Origin: Yamagishiella unicocca
Lineage: Eukaryota > Chlorophyta > Chlorophyceae > Chlamydomonadales > Volvocaceae
Direction: 5' to 3'
Length of the DNA stretch: 64,000 nucleotides
Assembly: GCA_003116995.1 (NCBI GenBank)
Contig: BDSL01000001.1
Coordinates: 2,356,001-2,420,000 of the forward strand
Shown: in pieces, positions 20,451 to 32,900 of the stretch
How positions within the stretch are numbered: the stretch's first letter is position 1
Layout of the letters: the number at the start of each line of letters is the position of its first letter
Made by a program: the position numbers and the translations under genes
Notes under the pieces: generated by a model
What the model was told of the DNA's origin: nothing
The model's input: only the letters and a program-made list of their open reading frames with translations
Databases searched by the model: none

Positions 20451-21615
20451 AGCTTCGGTCTAATGAGGAATTGAGGATACGACTTGTACGACAATGGCGA
20501 ACGATGGCAACAGACTCGAAGGGCTGAGACGGCCCGATTGGACAGGCCCCCCCCCCAGGTCTCAGGAAAACCGAACCTTGGCGAGTGGGCAAAATCAAAC
20601 CTCAATGAGTGGGAGGACACGTTCTATGAGAGGCCGGCTCAGGCCCACCGCCTCCAGATCTTCCCATGGGTATCGGACACCGGCTCAGGGCGGGCGTGTC
20701 ACGTGCATATGTTCTCTCCGGAGGTATGCAGCTTTAAGATGTAAAGCTACATCATTATGTACCCGTAAAGGGGACTAGGGGGGGGTCGGCCTGCCACCAT
20801 GATGTCGGCCACTGAGGGCCGCCGGCGAGCGGACTAAGCAGCTGACCGCCGGTCCGTGACGAGGGTGTAGCACTCAGCCGGCTGCATTCGCTTCGGGCAT
20901 TGCTGCCCCCAACACCTGTTCGGCCGGGCGATGCCAGCGTGCGCGCAAGTGGAGCATGTGTCCTGCCTAACATCCACACCGTGCTGCTGCCTAAAAAGTC
21001 CACGGGCGCTGAGGGCGAGGATGGTTTTGCGGCCGTATAATTCAAACCATCTTCTACGCATGGGTCTCCGTACACTCTATACTCTATATTAACACCACCA
21101 CGAATATGTACTGGATTGGGTACGGGAAGAGCATGTGCAGTCGTGCGGGTACGCTTCCCAGCATAAATCCTTAGCTGAGGCCCCAGATGGCTGCACAGAC
21201 TCTTCTCCCAACTGGACCGTAACAACCCCCCCCATTACTCGTTCCATCGATGGCCATTCGGGGCCCGGGGAAGGTTTTGTTACCTGCCTTTCAGGTTTTG
21301 GGCCCTGGACCGCGAATGTTGACGCCCACATGCCTCCAGGGAGCGAGAGCATTGACATCAAATTGTTGTGTACGAATTTTGCCAACACGCGAGCGTCGCA
21401 GCCACATGCGTACGAGGCGATGGGGGCGACGTGGGCCACCGGAAGTACGAAGCGAACACAGCACGGGAAGGAACCATATGCTTCTCCTTTTTACAATTGA
21501 AGGCGATTCCGGGTCTCTATCAAAAATGAGTGTTTACCTTTGGCGACTTGCTTTGTAAAGCCATAATAGCCATAGGTTAGAGATATTTTTTGGAAGCCAA
21601 GAAAGCGTCTGCACA

Positions 21616-23175
21616 ATGTCGTGGTTGGCTCCCAAAAATCTAGAGGATGCATCTCGCGTCATGCGCGGACTAGCGCTGGTCGTGGCCAAGATGGCGTCAG
21701 ACAGGTGCGTGGACCATGTGGGCGTCGCGCTGAGACGCTTTCATAACCGCGAAAGTGAAGCAGCTCCTACGCAATTCCCATTTGCTGGTTAGATCCAGCT
21801 GTGTCTCACGTGCAGCCCATTCCGCCCACTTGTCCCCGCCAACATGCACGGCCAGCAAGCTTGCGCGGCGCGCGGCTGCCTCCGACTACCAGAAGGCCCT
21901 GCAGCATGCCGCCGATCTGCTACAACAATCGGCAGATGCCGCGCAGCAGGCAGCAGCCAGTGCCGGGCAGCAGACAGCGGCGACGGCAGCCGCAGCCGCG
22001 TCACCTGCAGAGGCGCCTGTCGGGGCCGCGAACAGCGCGATGAACACGCCACCGTCGTCCTCTATGACTACCACCGCCGCCGAGCGATCAGGCCCAGCCA
22101 CCGCAGCACAGCACCAACCCCAGCATTCCTCCGCGGCGCCCATAGCGCCCTCATTCGCCATTCAAGGCCTCACGGCGCAGACCGCGGGGGTGCAGCCGCA
22201 GTGGGCCGCTTCCTCCTCCGGCTCCTCGGCTGCCACGGAGACGGGGCAGCAGTGGACGCCAACCGCGGACGCAGCCGCCGAGCCACCGACCGCCACGCTG
22301 GCAGCTGACGTGGCCGGGACATCAACCCGCACGTCTGCGGAATCGGGCGCGTCTGGCGCCGTGTCTGTTGCTGTTGCTGACGCGGCGCCGATGGTGTCGG
22401 GTGCTGGCGTGGCCGAGGACGCCGTGGCCCCAGGCGCGCGGCTGCCGTCCGTGCATGACGACATGGTCGTGGAGGCGATCGCCGGCAGCTCACAGCGGAG
22501 GGGCGGGCTGGGGCAGGAGGCAGTGTCGACAGCGGCGGAGGGACTGGCGGCGGAGGGACTGGCGGCGGAGGGACTGGCGGCGGAGGGGCTGGCGGCGGAG
22601 GGGCGGCCCTCTGGGAGCCCACAGGCAGCGACCGCCGGGCCGTCGCAGCCACAGGCGCAGCCACTGGCGCCTGCTCGGAAGCTGAGGGAGCGCAGGTGCG
22701 CGCGGGTGGGCGGGTGGGGGGTGCCGGCGGTGGGTGCTGGCGGAACCCATTTATCAGGAACGGCCTTGCGGGCGGAGGCGGCAGGATGCGGCCCCTACGC
22801 GGATGAACGCCGCTTCCGTTCCCGCTATCACCACCACCACCACCACCGCCGCCGCCGCCGCGGTACACACCGGCCCTGCCCTCGTACCGTGTATTTGCCT
22901 CTTGGAATCGAAATGCGGAAGGATACCGTGCATGTGGTGCTAGGCAAACTTACCCCGCTCTGCGCGTAAGCTGGCGTGTAGCCAGCTTCGCCACACTTGC
23001 TTCCCACGTCCCGCTACTGTCGCCGCCGCCCTGATCCCTGCCGCTCAGGGTCCCTGAGACGCCTCTTGGGCGCGCGCTGGGCTTCGCGGGCCTGGGCGCC
23101 TCGTTGCTGATGGGCAGCCTCTCAGACAACATCGGGAGGGCGCTGCGGGGGCCGGGGCAGGAGCCCGCAGCCCGC

Positions 23176-23207
<32 letters not shown>

Positions 23208-26181
23208 CCACTTCCTGACGGAGGCCAACGCGGAGCGGCTGGCCAACGCGCTGTGCCGCATGCGCGGGGCGGCGCTCAAGATCGGGCAGATGCTGTCCAT
23301 CCAGGACGAGAGCGTGCTGCCGCCACAGGTACGGCAGTACGGCGTGTTGTTGCACCGCACCCCCGGGCCCTGGGGCATCAACTGCTCGCCTCGCGGGCGG
23401 TGTAGCTAACCCACAACATTTTCGTGCCTACGAACGTCGGAACGGACACAACCTTCGTCGGCGGGCCCCCGCAGGTGCAGGCTGCGCTCGAGCGCGTGCG
23501 CGCCGGGGCCGACGTGATGCCGCGGTCGCAGCTGGAGGGCGTCGTGGTTTCGGAGCTGGGAGCCGACTGGCAGCAGCAGCTGAGCGATTTTGACTGGGAA
23601 CCCCGGGCGGCGGCGTCCATCGGCCAGGTGGGTTGGGCTTGGGAGGACGGGAGGGGGGAGCTGAGGGGCGCCGGGGGGGCCTGCAAGGGGGGCCGGGGGA
23701 CGGGGGGCGGGGGACGGGACTGACTGCGGCAGTGGCTGGAGCCCACCGGACGAAGTAGGAGTCATGTGTAATACGGGGGTTGGTGGTGAAGGAATTGCAG
23801 CAGGGGCTACCGGGCTTGGAACCCGCGGTCCCGGTGATGGAGCACGGCGCTTGGTCGGGGCGTTGCAGCACCGTCGCGCCAGCTGGCGGGATAAGAAGGC
23901 GGCGGGCGGGCGCGGCCTCACAGTCGTGGCCCCCGGGCCTGGCCCCCCGTGCTGGTGTCCGCACCCTCGCCCGCAGGTGCACACCGCAGTGCTGCGGGAC
24001 GGTCGGCGAGTGGCCATGAAGATCCAGTACCCGGGGGTGGCTCGATCCATCGAGAGCGATGTGGACAACCTCATGCGCCTCATCTCGGTGGCCAATGTGC
24101 TGCCCAGGGGGATGTACGTCGAGAACGCGGCCAAGGTGGGGGCGGAGCAGCGGGCGGGGAAAGGGTGGCTGAAGGGTGAGCAAGGGGGGGGGCCAGGGCG
24201 GGGCGGGGCGGGGCGGGGCGGGGCTCAGGAAGGGGTCCTCGGCGCTGTTGTGGAAGTTGTCATGTGCTGCAACCGCTGCGACCCTCGCATGCACCCCAAG
24301 ACACCTGACCCTCCGAAACCAAACTACGAACCCAGGTCGCCAAGCGCGAGCTGGCCCTGGAGTGCGACTACACCTACGAGCTGGCCTGCCAGCAGCGCTA
24401 CCGCCGCCTCATCGCCTCCGACCTCGCCCTGGCCGCACACTTCCACGTGCCTGACGTGGTTCCGGAGCTGTCCTCCGCGCGGATCCTCACCACGGAATGG
24501 GTCCAGGGAGTGCCCATTGACAAGGCGAGTGGCTGGAAGAGCAGGCGGCTGAGCGGGGCCGTGTGTGTGTGTATGTGTGTGTGTGAGAGAGAGGACGGGC
24601 GGGCACGTAAGAGTGCAGACACCAAGAAAACGGACCCCTCACGGGACCGCAAGGAACGGCTCCTCCGTCACCATCTGACGCGCACTGCCCCCCCCCCACC
24701 TTCACTGCCATTGGTTTGTCGGCCGTGGGCTCGCGGATACTCTTATAACCCCTCCCCCCCCCCCCCTGCAAACACCTCCAGGTCTGCGAGCTGTCCCAGC
24801 CCGTGCGCGACGCCGTGGGCAGCCGGCTGCTGGAGCTGACCCTGCGGGAGCTCTTCGAGTGGCACTTCATGCAGACGGACCCCAACTGGGGCAACTTTCT
24901 GTACGACACGGAGAACGACAAGATCAACCTCATCGACTTCGGGGCGTCCAAGGACTACCAGGAGGTGCGCGTGGCGGCCTCCGTGCGCTCGGTTGTACGG
25001 TTAGTGGTTGACAGTTGATGGTTGGGCTTCTTGGCAGTTACCCAGAGGGCTATCCTCACGGGCGTACCCACTGCCCGGGGTGGCGCGGTTCCACCAACAC
25101 GGGGGGGGGGGGGGGGCACGCAATCAGGTTATGAGTAGGGCGTATCATATCCTCAGGATAACCCCCTTGGCTGCTCCAGCAGCATACCGCACAACCGCAC
25201 AACCGCACGCCGCCTTCTCCCCGCGCCAGCCCCGATCTCGACCCCAATCCCAACTCCTTAAGTGTTGTGCCTAACCCCTAATCCCGGGCCCCCCGCAGGC
25301 CTTTGTGATGGACTACCTACGCATGGTGGGGTCCTGTGCGGAGAGGGATCGCCAGGGAGTGATCGACATGTCCATCAAGATGGGCTTCCTCACGGGTAGG
25401 CCGCTAGGGTGCGGGAGGAGGAGGCGGACGCAAGGGCTTCGGGAAGGAGGTGCCCACACAGCCGCCCCCGTACCCCTTACCCCGCGCCCTGCACCCAGCT
25501 TTGCTCAACCCCCCACCCCGCACCCTCCAGGTGACGAGTCCGATGTGATGTTGGAGGCGCACACGCAGGCGGGCTTCGTGGTGGGGGTGCCCTTCGCGGC
25601 GCAGGGGCTGTACGACTTCGGCTCCCACGGCGGCATGACCAGCCGGGTTTCGGAGCTGGGCGCGGTGATGCTCAAGCACCGCCTGACGCCGCCCCCCCAG
25701 GAATCCTACTCGCTGCACCGCAAGCTCAGCGGGGCATTCCTTGCGTGCATGAAGCTCAAAGCCCGGGTGCGTCGCTGGTCGTTTGCCGCCCCACCCCCCC
25801 TCGGGGGATCGCGCGGGCCATAACCCCCTCGGGAGATCGCGGGGGCGAACACGGTCCCCAGGCCACCACCTTCACCCAGCCCAGCCTGCCTTCACGTCCT
25901 CCTACCTCCTGCGCCACCAACCCACCTAGCTAGTAATTGGAACTAACTCCTTTGTCTGCTCGCCCCCCACCACCTCTTACCTCCTCGCCCCCCCCGCCCC
26001 GCTCCATCCACGGGTTTCCCTCGAACCCGCCCCGCTCCGTCCCCCGCTTCTGGCTCCCCCTCCCCGCCAGGTTCCCTGCCGGGACATGTTCCGCCGCACC
26101 TACGAGTCCAGACTGGGGCCCTTCGTGCCACCACGCCTGGCGGCGGACGCCGCGAGCCTCGCAGCGGCCAGCGCCTCGTAA
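21616..26181 (+). CDS. COQ8/ADCK3-like (ABC1/UbiB) atypical kinase
   Basis: Ten exons (21616-21704, 21856-22695, 23049-23328, 23475-23627, 23977-24135, 24336-24524, 24782-24964, 25299-25395, 25531-25766, 26071-26181) encode 778 residues. COQ8 proteins are ATPase/kinase-like factors needed for coenzyme Q synthesis in mitochondria. All hallmark motifs are present: KIGQ (387-390), the Ala-rich loop AAASIGQ (448-454), Lys in VAMKIQ (469), ExD in ALECDY (516/518), DPNWGN (603-608) and DFG (622-624). The start [19 protein letters not shown] resembles the COQ8 N-terminal helix. Exon 2 adds about 280 low-complexity Ala/Thr/Ser/Gln residues between that helix and the KxGQ domain. The exon 6 donor is GC (GCGAGT at 24525), needed to keep family spacing at VPIDK-VCELSQP. 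COQ8 rather than plastid ABC1K is favoured by the N-terminal helix and KIGQ context. Confidence 0.9.
22532..22606 (+). repeat. 15-bp coding tandem repeat (AAEGL)
   Basis: Five units of GCGGCGGAGGGACTG with small changes, in frame in exon 2 of the COQ8-like gene, encode repeated Ala-Ala-Glu-Gly-Leu. Confidence 0.9.
24711..24751 (-). repeat. Intronic repeat, family B, minus orientation
   Basis: Inside the COQ8-like intron 24525-24781. Its reverse complement matches 38446-38490 almost base for base around ATCCGCGA...CCACGGCCGACAAACC. Confidence 0.75.
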
Positions 26182-26568
26182 ACCCTCCCGCCTGGGCGGG
26201 GTGGGCGGAGTGGGGCAGAATGAGGGGCCGGAGGCGAGGTGACATGATATGAAGGGTGTAGATATTAGGACGAGGGGTGCTGCGTTGTAGGACGTGCAGT
26301 GTTTGCGTTTGACTTCATGTTGACGGTTATGAGCGATTTACGTACCGGTACGTTTCGTGTGCTGGTGGAGCTGAGAGACGAGCGAGTCCATCATGCTCGT
26401 GTAAGCTGTGGTCGGACGGCAATCGTTGGTAGAGCTGTGTGGTTATTCATTCATAGCTGTGAGGTGTAACTCTAGCTGAGCGGGTTTGCGGGCAGGGCAG
26501 GAGGTTGAGCGTGAGGGTGAAGGTGAGGTTGATTGATGGTGGGGGTGAGGCGGTGTGAGGGTGAGGGC

Positions 26569-26665
26569 GAGACAGGTGGAACGGAAACCAGGGCGACGGA
26601 GACAGGTGGAACGGAAACCAGGGCGACGGAGTCACGGAGACAGGTGGAACGGAAACCAGGGCGTA
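26569..26665. repeat. 30-bp minisatellite, three copies
   Basis: The unit GACAGGTGGAACGGAAACCA plus GGGCGACGGA is repeated three times, the last with a short insertion before it and a diverged end. Lies in the 3' UTR of the COQ8-like gene. Confidence 0.9.
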
Positions 26666-26820
26666 GGGTCAGACGGGGCGAGGCCGAGAGGCGGCTGAGT
26701 CGGAACGCTAATCTGAGCACGAGGCACGGTGTGGCGCGAGCTGAGTATGCTGCTTTGCAACGAGTGGTCCAGCCATGCCGAACTGCGGCTTAACGGGGGG
26801 TCGCTAGGGAAACCCGTGTA

Positions 26821-26825
26821 TGTAA
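26821..26825 (+). terminator. TGTAA poly(A) signal of the COQ8-like gene
   Basis: First TGTAA seen after the stop, 640 bases downstream. Confidence 0.5.
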
Positions 26826-27896
26826 TGGGGGTGGGCTGCTGCGAACCAACGCCCCGAGTACGGCGGGGGGAGCGGGTGTGACTTGATGCACTGTTGACTG
26901 AGGCGCTTGTGGTGGCGAATGGTTGGAGGTTTGAGGGCCCGTTTCCCTATCCGTGGTTTGCTGGCAAGGCTTCTCGGCACGGCGCCGTGCGACGCGCAGC
27001 GACTGGTGTTAGATGCGGCCATCGGACACGGTCGCGCTTGCCGTCTGTTTCCCGTACTACACAACGACAGATCAGCCGGTGTTTTCGTTCGCAGCTGATG
27101 GGTGACGGAAGGGTCGGGTCCGCTAGCCACGGCTTCATTACCGCCAACTGTTCATCCCTCTCTCTATTCTGCGATGATGAAAGTTGCCTTGAAAGCGAAT
27201 GGTTCATAGCGATCACCAGCGTCGCAACGCCCAAGGTCTCGGGAGGAAGTGGAATTGGGCACCAGATGGGTCCAATAACGTGTGTACGGTACCCGTCATG
27301 ATTTATTTGGACGCTTCCACGCCGATCTCCCTCGGCTGTCCATCTCTAATGGGTTATGGCCTGGACTGAAACTGTGTCGGCATTCTGGATGGGTAGGGAT
27401 AGGCACCCGAACGGGCACGCCCATCCGAAGCATCAGACATCACTGTATGCGATGTAGGCTGTGTAGGATGTAGGATGTGTCTCTGGGACCTTGAAGGTAA
27501 TCGCCGGGGAGGTAGAGACAGGGCAAATAGGTTGTGCAGGGTTTGTGGGAATAGGAGTGCTGTCGAAGATGAGCATCATTCCTTATTGTGAAGCATTACG
27601 CAGCTGAGCCAGCAGGACTATGGGCGCTTGGTTGATCCCCTAACTCGGAAATGGGTAAATGGCCCAAGTCATGGGCGTTCCTGACCAACGATCTTTGGCG
27701 CGTCTCGTACGTGCGATAAGGCCCCCCACTCCCCTTTACTATTTAGTTTGTGATTTCCATACTTTTCACTAGTTGAGCCTTGGTCTGCCTTTGTCGGGGT
27801 TCACTTGCATCGTTCTCTCGCCCTGAATACAATAACGTCAGCTTGTACACTCATTCGCGCACGCGCGCACGCATTGAATCGCAAAGCAGCTTTATA

Positions 27897-29927
27897 ATGG
27901 CACACGGTTGGTCACAATTGCAGCCAGAGTTAACCGACCACATCATCGCGTACCTCTTGCCGAACGAAGTGGCCTGCAATGTGCGCCTGATAAACAAGGC
28001 CGCAACGGCGCAATTTTGCGGACAGCAACACACCACCGTGCGCTTGTCCCAGCCGGTTCCGGAACATGCGTTTAAGTGGCGCTGGGCCGTCCCCGGGGCA
28101 ATGCGGAACTTAACTTTCACGCAGCGTCAGCAGCTGCTGTGCTTGACAGCGTCCAGCGGCAGCACCTCAAACCTGAAAGTGGCGGCAACGGCCACGGGCT
28201 GCTCATTGACGGAAGTTGTGTTCGAAGCCGCGGTCGCTGCGCAGCAGCTGGAGTCATGCAAGTGGCTCATGCGGCGAGGATGCCCCTGCCACACGGCCCT
28301 GAAGGCAGCCGCGGCCGCTGGTCACAGTGGGGCATGCGACTGGCTCCTCGCCAACGGCATTCCCTGGGCACCAGATGTGGCGTTGTGCGCTGCGCGCAAC
28401 GGCCACATTGACCTCGCAGAAGAGCTGATGAAGTTCTCCAGTCGGCATCCGGCCATGTCGGTTCTATTGGGGGTGGTGGAGGGCTGCGACCTGGGGACGC
28501 TGCAGCGGCTGCACCGTGATTTGCTGGGGCCTCAAGCTGGCAGCGGTCGGGCTCCGGCGGAGTGGCTGCCCTCGTCCAACCGGGCTGTGGCCACCGCCGC
28601 AAGCAGCCCAACGGCCGACTGGCAGGCCAAAGTGGTGTGGCTGGAACAGCTTGGCTACCGCCGGGGCGGTGCTGGCAGCGGCGCCGCTTCCCGCCCAGAC
28701 GCTCTGGACCGCCTGCGTTGGCTCAGGCAGCGGGGCTACACACTCGATACGGCAACTGCCGTGACTGCCGCCAAGTACGGCAACTTGGCGGTCCTGTCGT
28801 ACCTTATACAGGAGGGCGTCGCCATGACGGTGGACGTGGCGATGGCAGCCGTTCGGGCCGGTCAACTGGCCGCCCTGATAGCGCTGCACGCTGCTGGCTG
28901 CCCCGTCGCACGCGAAGCAGTGTACTACGCGGCGCACATGGGACACCTGCCGGTGGTCAAGTGGCTGGTGGAGACGCCGGGAGTTGAGGCACCGCTGGGC
29001 GCCTCCCTGTTTGGACATGCCGCCCGGTCGGGCAACTTGGAGCTGCTGACCTGGCTGCACGAACGCGGCTGCCCCTGGGATGCATCCACTTTTTCCCAGG
29101 CTGCAGCGTCGGGCGGCGTGCAGCTGCTGTATTGGCTGCACGAGCACGGCTGCCCCTGGGACGAGAATGCGTTTGCGGGCGCGGCGGAAGGAGGCTGCGA
29201 AGAGGTTCTGGAGTGGCTGGTGGAGAAGCGCTGTCCCATGGGGGTGGGTGGAGGGATGGAGCGGGTGCACGGGTCGGGGGAGGTAGGGGGCAGACAAGGC
29301 GTGGATGGAGGGGGCGGAGGGCGGGCGGGCGGGAAGGCGGCCACAGCTGCAGGAGTCGTTCGGTTGCATGGTCAGTGTTGCAAGGTAGGGTGTGACGCTG
29401 AGAACTAAGGGCACTTCCAAGCGCCGCACATCGCGACGTGTGCTGTGGCGCAGCCGCCACCGCGGTAGCTGCGACCGTCGTCACAACCACGAGCACCGCC
29501 GCCGCCACTACAAACACCGCCGTGTCTTTTTCTAGCGCGTCACCAGGGCCTCTCGTCATCTGTTCCGCGCCTCGTACCCTCGTCTGCATCTCGCGACACA
29601 GCACCCACAGTTACAACCGGCGGTCCCGCCCTCCTCCCCTGGGCCCTGCAGGAGGGCTTGCCCTACGCGAAGGCGGCCCGCAACGGCGACCTGGCCACGA
29701 TGCGCTGCCTGCTCCGGCTGGGGTGCCCCTGGAGTCCCACGACCTTTGAAGACTGCGTGCGCTGCGTACGCATCGGCTGCAGCGAGCCCGTGCTGCGCTG
29801 GCTGCTGGATAAGGGCTGCCCTGTGGACTGGGCGGCGGCGCGGCGAGCCGCCGGATTGCGGGCTTGGGATTATCCCGACTTGTCCTCGCGGCTAATAGAG
29901 CAGGAGCGGCGCCGCGGACAGGGATAG
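27897..29927 (+). CDS. F-box-like / ankyrin-repeat protein
   Basis: Two exons, 27897-29243 and 29652-29927, give 540 residues. The N-terminus WSQLQPELTDHIIAYLLPNE resembles an F-box, the adaptor that binds SKP1 in SCF ubiquitin ligases. From about residue 95 the chain is a series of degenerate ankyrin-type helix pairs of about 26-33 residues, many carrying the signature RGCPWD or HGCPWDENAF near the turn. This CPWD variant is widespread in large algal and protist ankyrin families. The second exon continues the repeat series (GCPWSPTTF, KGCPVDWAA), which supports the join MG-EG. The ATG at 27897 is the first Met that directly precedes the F-box-like segment; longer in-frame sequence upstream has no such feature. 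No targeting signal or membrane segment is visible. The degradation target is unknown. Confidence 0.85.
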
Positions 29928-32900
29928 CGGGGAAAGGGTGGTGCGGTTTGGCGCCGGGAGGAGGGCAACAGGCGCTTCTTGCTGCGGTAGGGTGGGGCTA
30001 CCGGTATGAGGTTCATAGGGATTTTTGGGGCGCATGCACGTCGTACGACTAGGGCTGAGCCTGGATGGGTGGTTCGACCAGATGTGGATTCGGGGTTACG
30101 TGCGGCTGGCCGGCGGACCGTGCGCACCGTGCGTAGGTCACCCACAACGATGCCGGCAACGGTGCAGGTAGACGGGGGGCCGGTTGCGGGCGGCGAGTAA
30201 CAGAACAACCACCAGGCCAAGCGAGGGCTGGGGGCTCGCGGTGACAGCAGCTTGCGGTTGGGGGCGACGGCGACAGAAGGGCACGAATACGGGTGGTGCT
30301 CCGGATCCGGATCCATCCGTACAACCGGCAAACCATCGGACTGTGGCGTGCGAGGAAGCGCATTAGGACCACACGCCGCGCCAAGATGATTGGAATCCCA
30401 ACAGCCTCCCCTGCGTGCAACCCGTCGGGTGAAGGATTTGTGAAAGAGAGAGGCACTAGGGCCGGTGGAAGATCCACTAAAGCCGAGGGGCACGGGGTTG
30501 CTGCCAGCCCTGGGGCTGGCGCGCGGGGGCAGGTGTCCCTGCTGACGCCTGCTTCACCGCTGTACTTCGACTGGTTGTGTAAGGTTGCGACAACAGCTTT
30601 GCTATGTACGGCTACGACAACGCTGCAAAGCTGGTATCGCAGAGGATCCGGCCCGAGAAGACCCGCAGAGCTCAGCCATTGAATAGGCGACACCAGTACT
30701 AACTCCTTATCTGCACATGACAACGCCGCATTATGTTTATCTGCAGCCTGCCAAGATCCCCACAAACATCCATGGAGGAACGCGTAATTTTCGGCGCTAG
30801 ATGAATAAGTGTTTTGTTAGGGGCATTGTCGATCGGTAGCCGCTTTGTCTTCTGAATCGGAAGGAGGCGCGTGCAAGCGGGCGAGATGGGGGGCCATCCT
30901 CAGGCGGGCGACCGAGCTGGCTTCTATGTTTGCACGGGCGAGCCCTCCCTGGAGGTGCGGACCTGCAGCCGGGGCAAGACCGCCGGTAGCGGCCGTGGGT
31001 CTAAGGCGAAAGGGTTGGATATATCGTAATATATTTATTACTGCGTAAGGCCGACAAGGCGTCGATAGCCAGACATGTCGGTTGAGGACTCACGCCGCGG
31101 GCAGGAGGCACGCAAGCCAGTTTTCTTCCCCACCCGCCCTCCCCTTCGTTTGTGGTTCGTCCCGTTCGCTGGGGGTGTTTCTGCCCGGACCGCCAAGTTG
31201 AGGCTTGGGCAGACCTAAAGGCCTTCTGATGCTGATCGGGTTTAAAGCGCGCGCAGTTAGGCGCGGCGAGGCGTACGAGGCAGCGTTCGGTTCACACCAA
31301 CGTCCATGTTGTCATTCCTACCGGTATCGGAGGAAGATGGAGGTACCGTCGGGGGTTGTGAGAAGTTCGAGTCGGCCTCCGCAGACAACTTATCTCAAAA
31401 CGTGGCGTGCTTATCATCTTTCGTCAAAGGAACGGGCAAGCGAAGGAGCAGTGATTGCTGGCTAGCATGCGCACCGTATTCCGGGCCCGGAGACGTCGGC
31501 TCGTGCCCGCTAGCAAGCCAGCACCAACCATCACCAACCTACATCGTTGCAGGCGCTCCGTGAGAGCCCTGGCGAGCACAGAGAGCCTGCCTGCAGCAGC
31601 CATACTTCAAACACGCTGCCTGTGTCAGTCAACCTGCTGGGAAGCTGTGGGCAGCCGTGGCTGCAGTGCCGGGTTGCGCTTTTTTGCGACCCCGCTGATT
31701 TGGAATATTCCCGCAACGTCCTAGGCGTCCTCAGCTCCCAGCTGCCCCTACCAGAGACTGAGAAGCATCCAGAAGGAGACGCTGCAACCTGCAAGGCAGC
31801 GCGCCGTACGGGGCCCATGTACTGTCCGCGCCGTCTGCAAGCATCGCAGGCACCAGGCGGGGCACTCGAGCGCTGGTTTGCCGCACGACGATGCTGTTGT
31901 AACGGTTACAGTGCTGTTTGTGGCTGGGGGCAGTACTCAGATCCAGTCAGATCCTGCAGTTAAGGTGTTAAACATTAAACCCAATACCTACGTCGCACGT
32001 CACGGCGCCGTGTCGTGTTCGACGCGGTTGGGCCGAGACATACATTGCCTCAACGACCCACCAGCCCAACGTCTCCTCGATGCGTGCCTTTTACAGTTAA
32101 CTTTAAACGACAAACATTTGCCCAGCAGCCCGTCGACAATACACACAAGTCCGAGCAACTGCACAACTGCGACACCGTTTGACGACCCGATCGGTGGCGG
32201 CGCCCTTCCAAGTCCAACGCTGCAATAACGGAAACTTCCGCGCTGGGACACGCGCTCAATCCATATGTTGAGTTGCAGTTCACGGCTCAAATCAATGACA
32301 GTTATTCAACCTGAAGATAGGAACAGCGACACTTGGTTGCGGCGCCCCCTGGGTGACCGACGGGACGGACCGACCCCTCGACCGATGTCGGGGCCCGGTT
32401 CAAACCCTTGGCCTGGAAAGTGAGGATGCCCAAACAACCTAGCGCAGCGGCGGGCGCTGCCTGTAAGCTCACAAAAGAAAACGAATCTGGCGCGACCCGT
32501 GAATGACGTTTGTATTATCCCGATCATGGTGGTTGATATAGTTAAGTAATCGGCGCGGGGTGATTGCATTACGCCAAATCCGCGCAACAAGCAAACAAGC
32601 CACAAACAACATGAAAGCGGCACCGGGCTCGCTTGCTTCCAGCGCTCCAAGCGCATGCCCCCCTAGACCAAACGAGAGCCGCTGGAACCTACAGGACACG
32701 TTGGCAGGGGTAAGAGACTTCTTCCGTAGCAGAATGAATTCGCGCCAGACGGGCGGCACCCTTTGGGGCTTCACTCGCACCCACGTGGGGGCTCACAGTG
32801 TCACGTTGCAGTAACCCCGACTACAGCACGTCAACCAACGCGTCGGCGGTTTGCAGGGCCCGTCCGAAGACGTCTGCAACTCGAAATAAGATGGGCGCTA

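Larger units (their letters stand above)
19557..21615. other. Divergent intergenic region between chlorophyllase and COQ8-like genes
   Basis: About 2 kb holding the chlorophyllase promoter, the permuted tRNA gene, a short retroelement insertion and the COQ8-like promoter. From 20030 to 20480 the base composition is clearly AT-richer than the genes. Two direct copies of GGTTTCGGAGCAAGCAA lie near 20074-20110. From 20500 to 21600 no gene was recognised. Confidence 0.5.
26182..27896. other. 3' UTR of COQ8-like gene and promoter of F-box/ankyrin gene
   Basis: Contains a 30-bp minisatellite (26569-26665) and TGTAA at 26821. From 26830 to 27896 no gene was recognised; the last 150 bases are moderately AT-rich, consistent with a promoter and 5' UTR. 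Confidence 0.4.

Noticed and set aside
31547..31963. 138-codon plus-strand frame as a gene
   Set aside because: No recognisable domain, Cys/Arg-rich composition typical of chance frames, and no supporting splice partner.
32380..32415. B-box-like GGTTCAAACCC on the plus strand
   Set aside because: The flanking bases do not form a T-stem and no acceptor stem or A box was found upstream.
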